Program-made: the position numbers and the translations under genes
Shown: positions 62,866-64,000 of the stretch, piece after piece
Position numbering within the stretch: the first letter of the stretch is position 1
Layout: the number at the start of each line of letters is the position of its first letter
NCBI RefSeq assembly: GCF_900142185.1
Contig: NZ_FQZZ01000003.1
Coordinates: 62,001-126,000 of the forward strand
Direction: 5' to 3'
DNA from: Lutimaribacter pacificus
GTDB lineage: Bacteria > Pseudomonadota > Alphaproteobacteria > Rhodobacterales > Rhodobacteraceae
DNA: 64,000 bases
Notes under the pieces: generated by a model
The model's input: only the letters and a program-made list of their open reading frames with translations
What the model was told of the DNA's origin: nothing
Databases searched by the model: none

Positions 62866-63233
62866 CACCGGCCCGTCGGCGGATGGGCGCATTTTCGCCA
62901 CAATCAGGGGGAAAAACCCGATTTTCGCTGGTTTTGCCCCCTGTTTCGGCCGCGCCGGACCGGGGCTTCAGGCGAAAAACACCGCTCAATCCATTGTTTC
63001 AAAACGATTTTCGAAACACCGGGCCGCGGATTCGCGCGAAAAGCGAGGCGCCACATTTATGCCCCAATTCACCCTTAAGACCGACAACAAGAGGGGCAAA
63101 AGTCCCCTCAACTGAATAAGAATTCGAGGCAGAAAATGACCGGGACAGCTCCGGGCCCCTTTATGGGCCTTGATACCCCTGCGCCATTCATCCGTGCAAA
63201 ACCTTTCCTTCCCTGCGGGAAAAGGGGCGTTCG
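62866..63233. other. 368-bp gap after moxR with two symmetric elements
   Basis: No gene is supported. GTTTC-AAAACGATTTTC-GAAAC (62996-63017) is an imperfect 22-bp palindrome. GAGGGG / CCCCTC (63091-63109) form a 6-bp hairpin. The region around 62,980-63,120 is AT-richer than average and may hold the DUF2927 promoter. A 99-codon plus-strand frame overlapping the end of moxR has no ribosome site and looks spurious. Confidence 0.55.
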
Positions 63234-64000
63234 ATGATGCGGCTTGTCCTGTTGCCTGTCTGCCTGGTGCTGGGCGCCTGCATGCCCGGCGGCCCGAGCG
63301 AAACCGCCACACGCGCCGCGCAATATACCGAAAGCGCCCTGCCCCCGATGAAGACCTTTTCGGCACCGCGCCCGACGCCGCCGGTGCAGTCGAACGCGGA
63401 CGTGGCGCGCGATTTCCTCGACCTCGCCTTCATGCTGGAATCGGGCCGCCGCCTGCCCTATTTCTCGCGCTTCGAGGGGCCGATCTCGGTGCGCGTGACG
63501 GGCTCGCCGCCGGCGCATCTGGGGCTCGACCTCAACCGCCTGCTGGCCCGGCTGCGCAACGAGGCCGGGATCGACATCCGGCAGACCACCGGCGCCGAGG
63601 CCAATATCACCATCCAGGCCGTGCCGCGCGCCGATATCCGGCGCAACCTGCCGCAGGCCGCCTGTTTCGTGGTGCCCAACATCACGCGGCTCAGCGAATA
63701 CCGCAAGGCGCGGCGCAGCACGCGCACCGACTGGGGCCGGCTGCGGCTGCGCGAGAAGCTGGCGATCTTCCTGCCCTCGGACGCCTCGCCGCAAGAGGTG
63801 CGCGATTGCCTGCACGAGGAACTGGCCCAGGCGCTGGGGCCGCTCAACGACCTGTATCGCCTGCCGGACAGCGTGTTCAACGACGACAACGTGCACACGG
63901 TCCTGACCGGGTACGACATGATGATCCTGCGCATCTACTACGCGCCGGAACTGCGCGCCGGCATGTCCCGCAACGAGGTGGCCGAACGCCTGCCCGCCAT
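63234..64000 (+). CDS. DUF2927-family lipoprotein (C-terminus cut by window edge)
   Basis: The open frame of about 255 residues continues beyond the window. The lipoprotein signal MMRLVLLPVCLVLGAC has the lipobox L-G-A-C (Cys near residue 16). The domain includes VARDFLDLAFMLESGRRLPYFSRFEGPISVRVTG, NITIQAVPRADIRRNLPQAACFVVPNITRLSEYR, and DCLHEELAQALGPLNDLYRLPDSVFNDDNVHTVLT. Its H-E-E-x-x-Q segment resembles a zincin motif. Function is unknown; it should sit on the periplasmic face of a membrane. The start is either of the two ATGs at 63234 or 63237. Confidence 0.88.
   Translation, partial: MMRLVLLPVCLVLGACMPGGPSETATRAAQYTESALPPMKTFSAPRPTPPVQSNADVARDFLDLAFMLESGRRLPYFSRFEGPISVRVTGSPPAHLGLDLNRLLARLRNEAGIDIRQTTGAEANITIQAVPRADIRRNLPQAACFVVPNITRLSEYRKARRSTRTDWGRLRLREKLAIFLPSDASPQEVRDCLHEELAQALGPLNDLYRLPDSVFNDDNVHTVLTGYDMMILRIYYAPELRAGMSRNEVAERLPA

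Noticed and set aside
62816-63115. 99-codon plus-strand ORF overlapping the end of moxR
   Set aside because: No ribosome site, no domain features, and it overlaps the conserved moxR C-terminus.

Overview
The window is a GC-rich alphaproteobacterial chromosome segment, most likely from the Rhodobacteraceae/Roseobacter group. The evidence is the gene order pyrH-frr-uppS-cdsA-dxr-rseP-bamA, a CckA-type hybrid kinase with a TTAA-N7-TTAAC (CtrA-type) box upstream, an alphaproteobacterial SOS box (GTTC-N7-GTTC) upstream of recA, a cysteine-poor DksA, OlsB-type ornithine-lipid synthesis, and intergenic hairpin repeats of a kind I associate with this family. Almost everything is core chromosome. No rRNA, CRISPR array, transposase or complete prophage is visible.

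Layout. 1-6.7 kb (minus): envelope and isoprenoid operon (bamA, a 41-aa membrane ORF, rseP, dxr, cdsA, uppS, frr, pyrH). 6.8-7.7 kb: miaA. 7.8-15.5 kb (plus): an AraC regulator and a family-5 peptide-type ABC importer (Tat-dependent binding protein, two permeases, fused double ATPase), then an ABM-fold protein. 15.6-18.4 kb (minus): a secreted acidic protein, a lytic transglycosylase, and a PepSY / cytochrome b561 / membrane-anchored LuxR cluster. 18.6-22.1 kb (plus): ssb, a GNAT-fold gene and typA. 22.2-32.2 kb (mostly minus): DUF1330, alaS, recA, cckA, rsmB and guaB, with a sulfotransferase-like gene on plus. 32.4-35.5 kb (plus): a ureohydrolase and a [2Fe-2S]/ASKHA activator.

35.5-37.4 kb is a small AT-richer islet on minus. 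It holds a Mu-F/SPP1-gp7-like domain, a second reading frame separated from it by one in-frame TAA, and a membrane-anchored protein. It looks like a decaying polymorphic-toxin or phage-derived cassette. 37.5-48.8 kb: a cupin, tRNA-Gly(CCC), an AbrB-family permease, an SDR, uup, olsB, bamE, DUF177-rpmF-plsX-fabH, ihfA-merR, tRNA-Pro(GGG) and a dCTP-deaminase-like gene. 48.8-57.5 kb (minus): dgt, antiporter, argS, SPOR, nagZ, scpA, scpB and a small basic protein, covering dNTP pools, peptidoglycan recycling and chromosome condensation. 57.6-64 kb: an A-type Fe-S carrier, a 65-aa peptide plus 351-aa protein pair of unknown function, xth, an FAD monooxygenase, dksA, a MoxR ATPase and a DUF2927 lipoprotein running off the edge.

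The most noteworthy signals outside coding sequence are paired 14-bp palindromes (core CCGCGCGG/CCGCGCGA) recurring at three loci with exactly 21 bp between centres, and a composite hairpin-plus-tail repeat present three times. There are also two full CtrA-type boxes, and phased direct repeats in front of the ABC operon. Among genes, the interrupted Mu-F islet and the 65-aa/351-aa pair are the best candidates for something undescribed.
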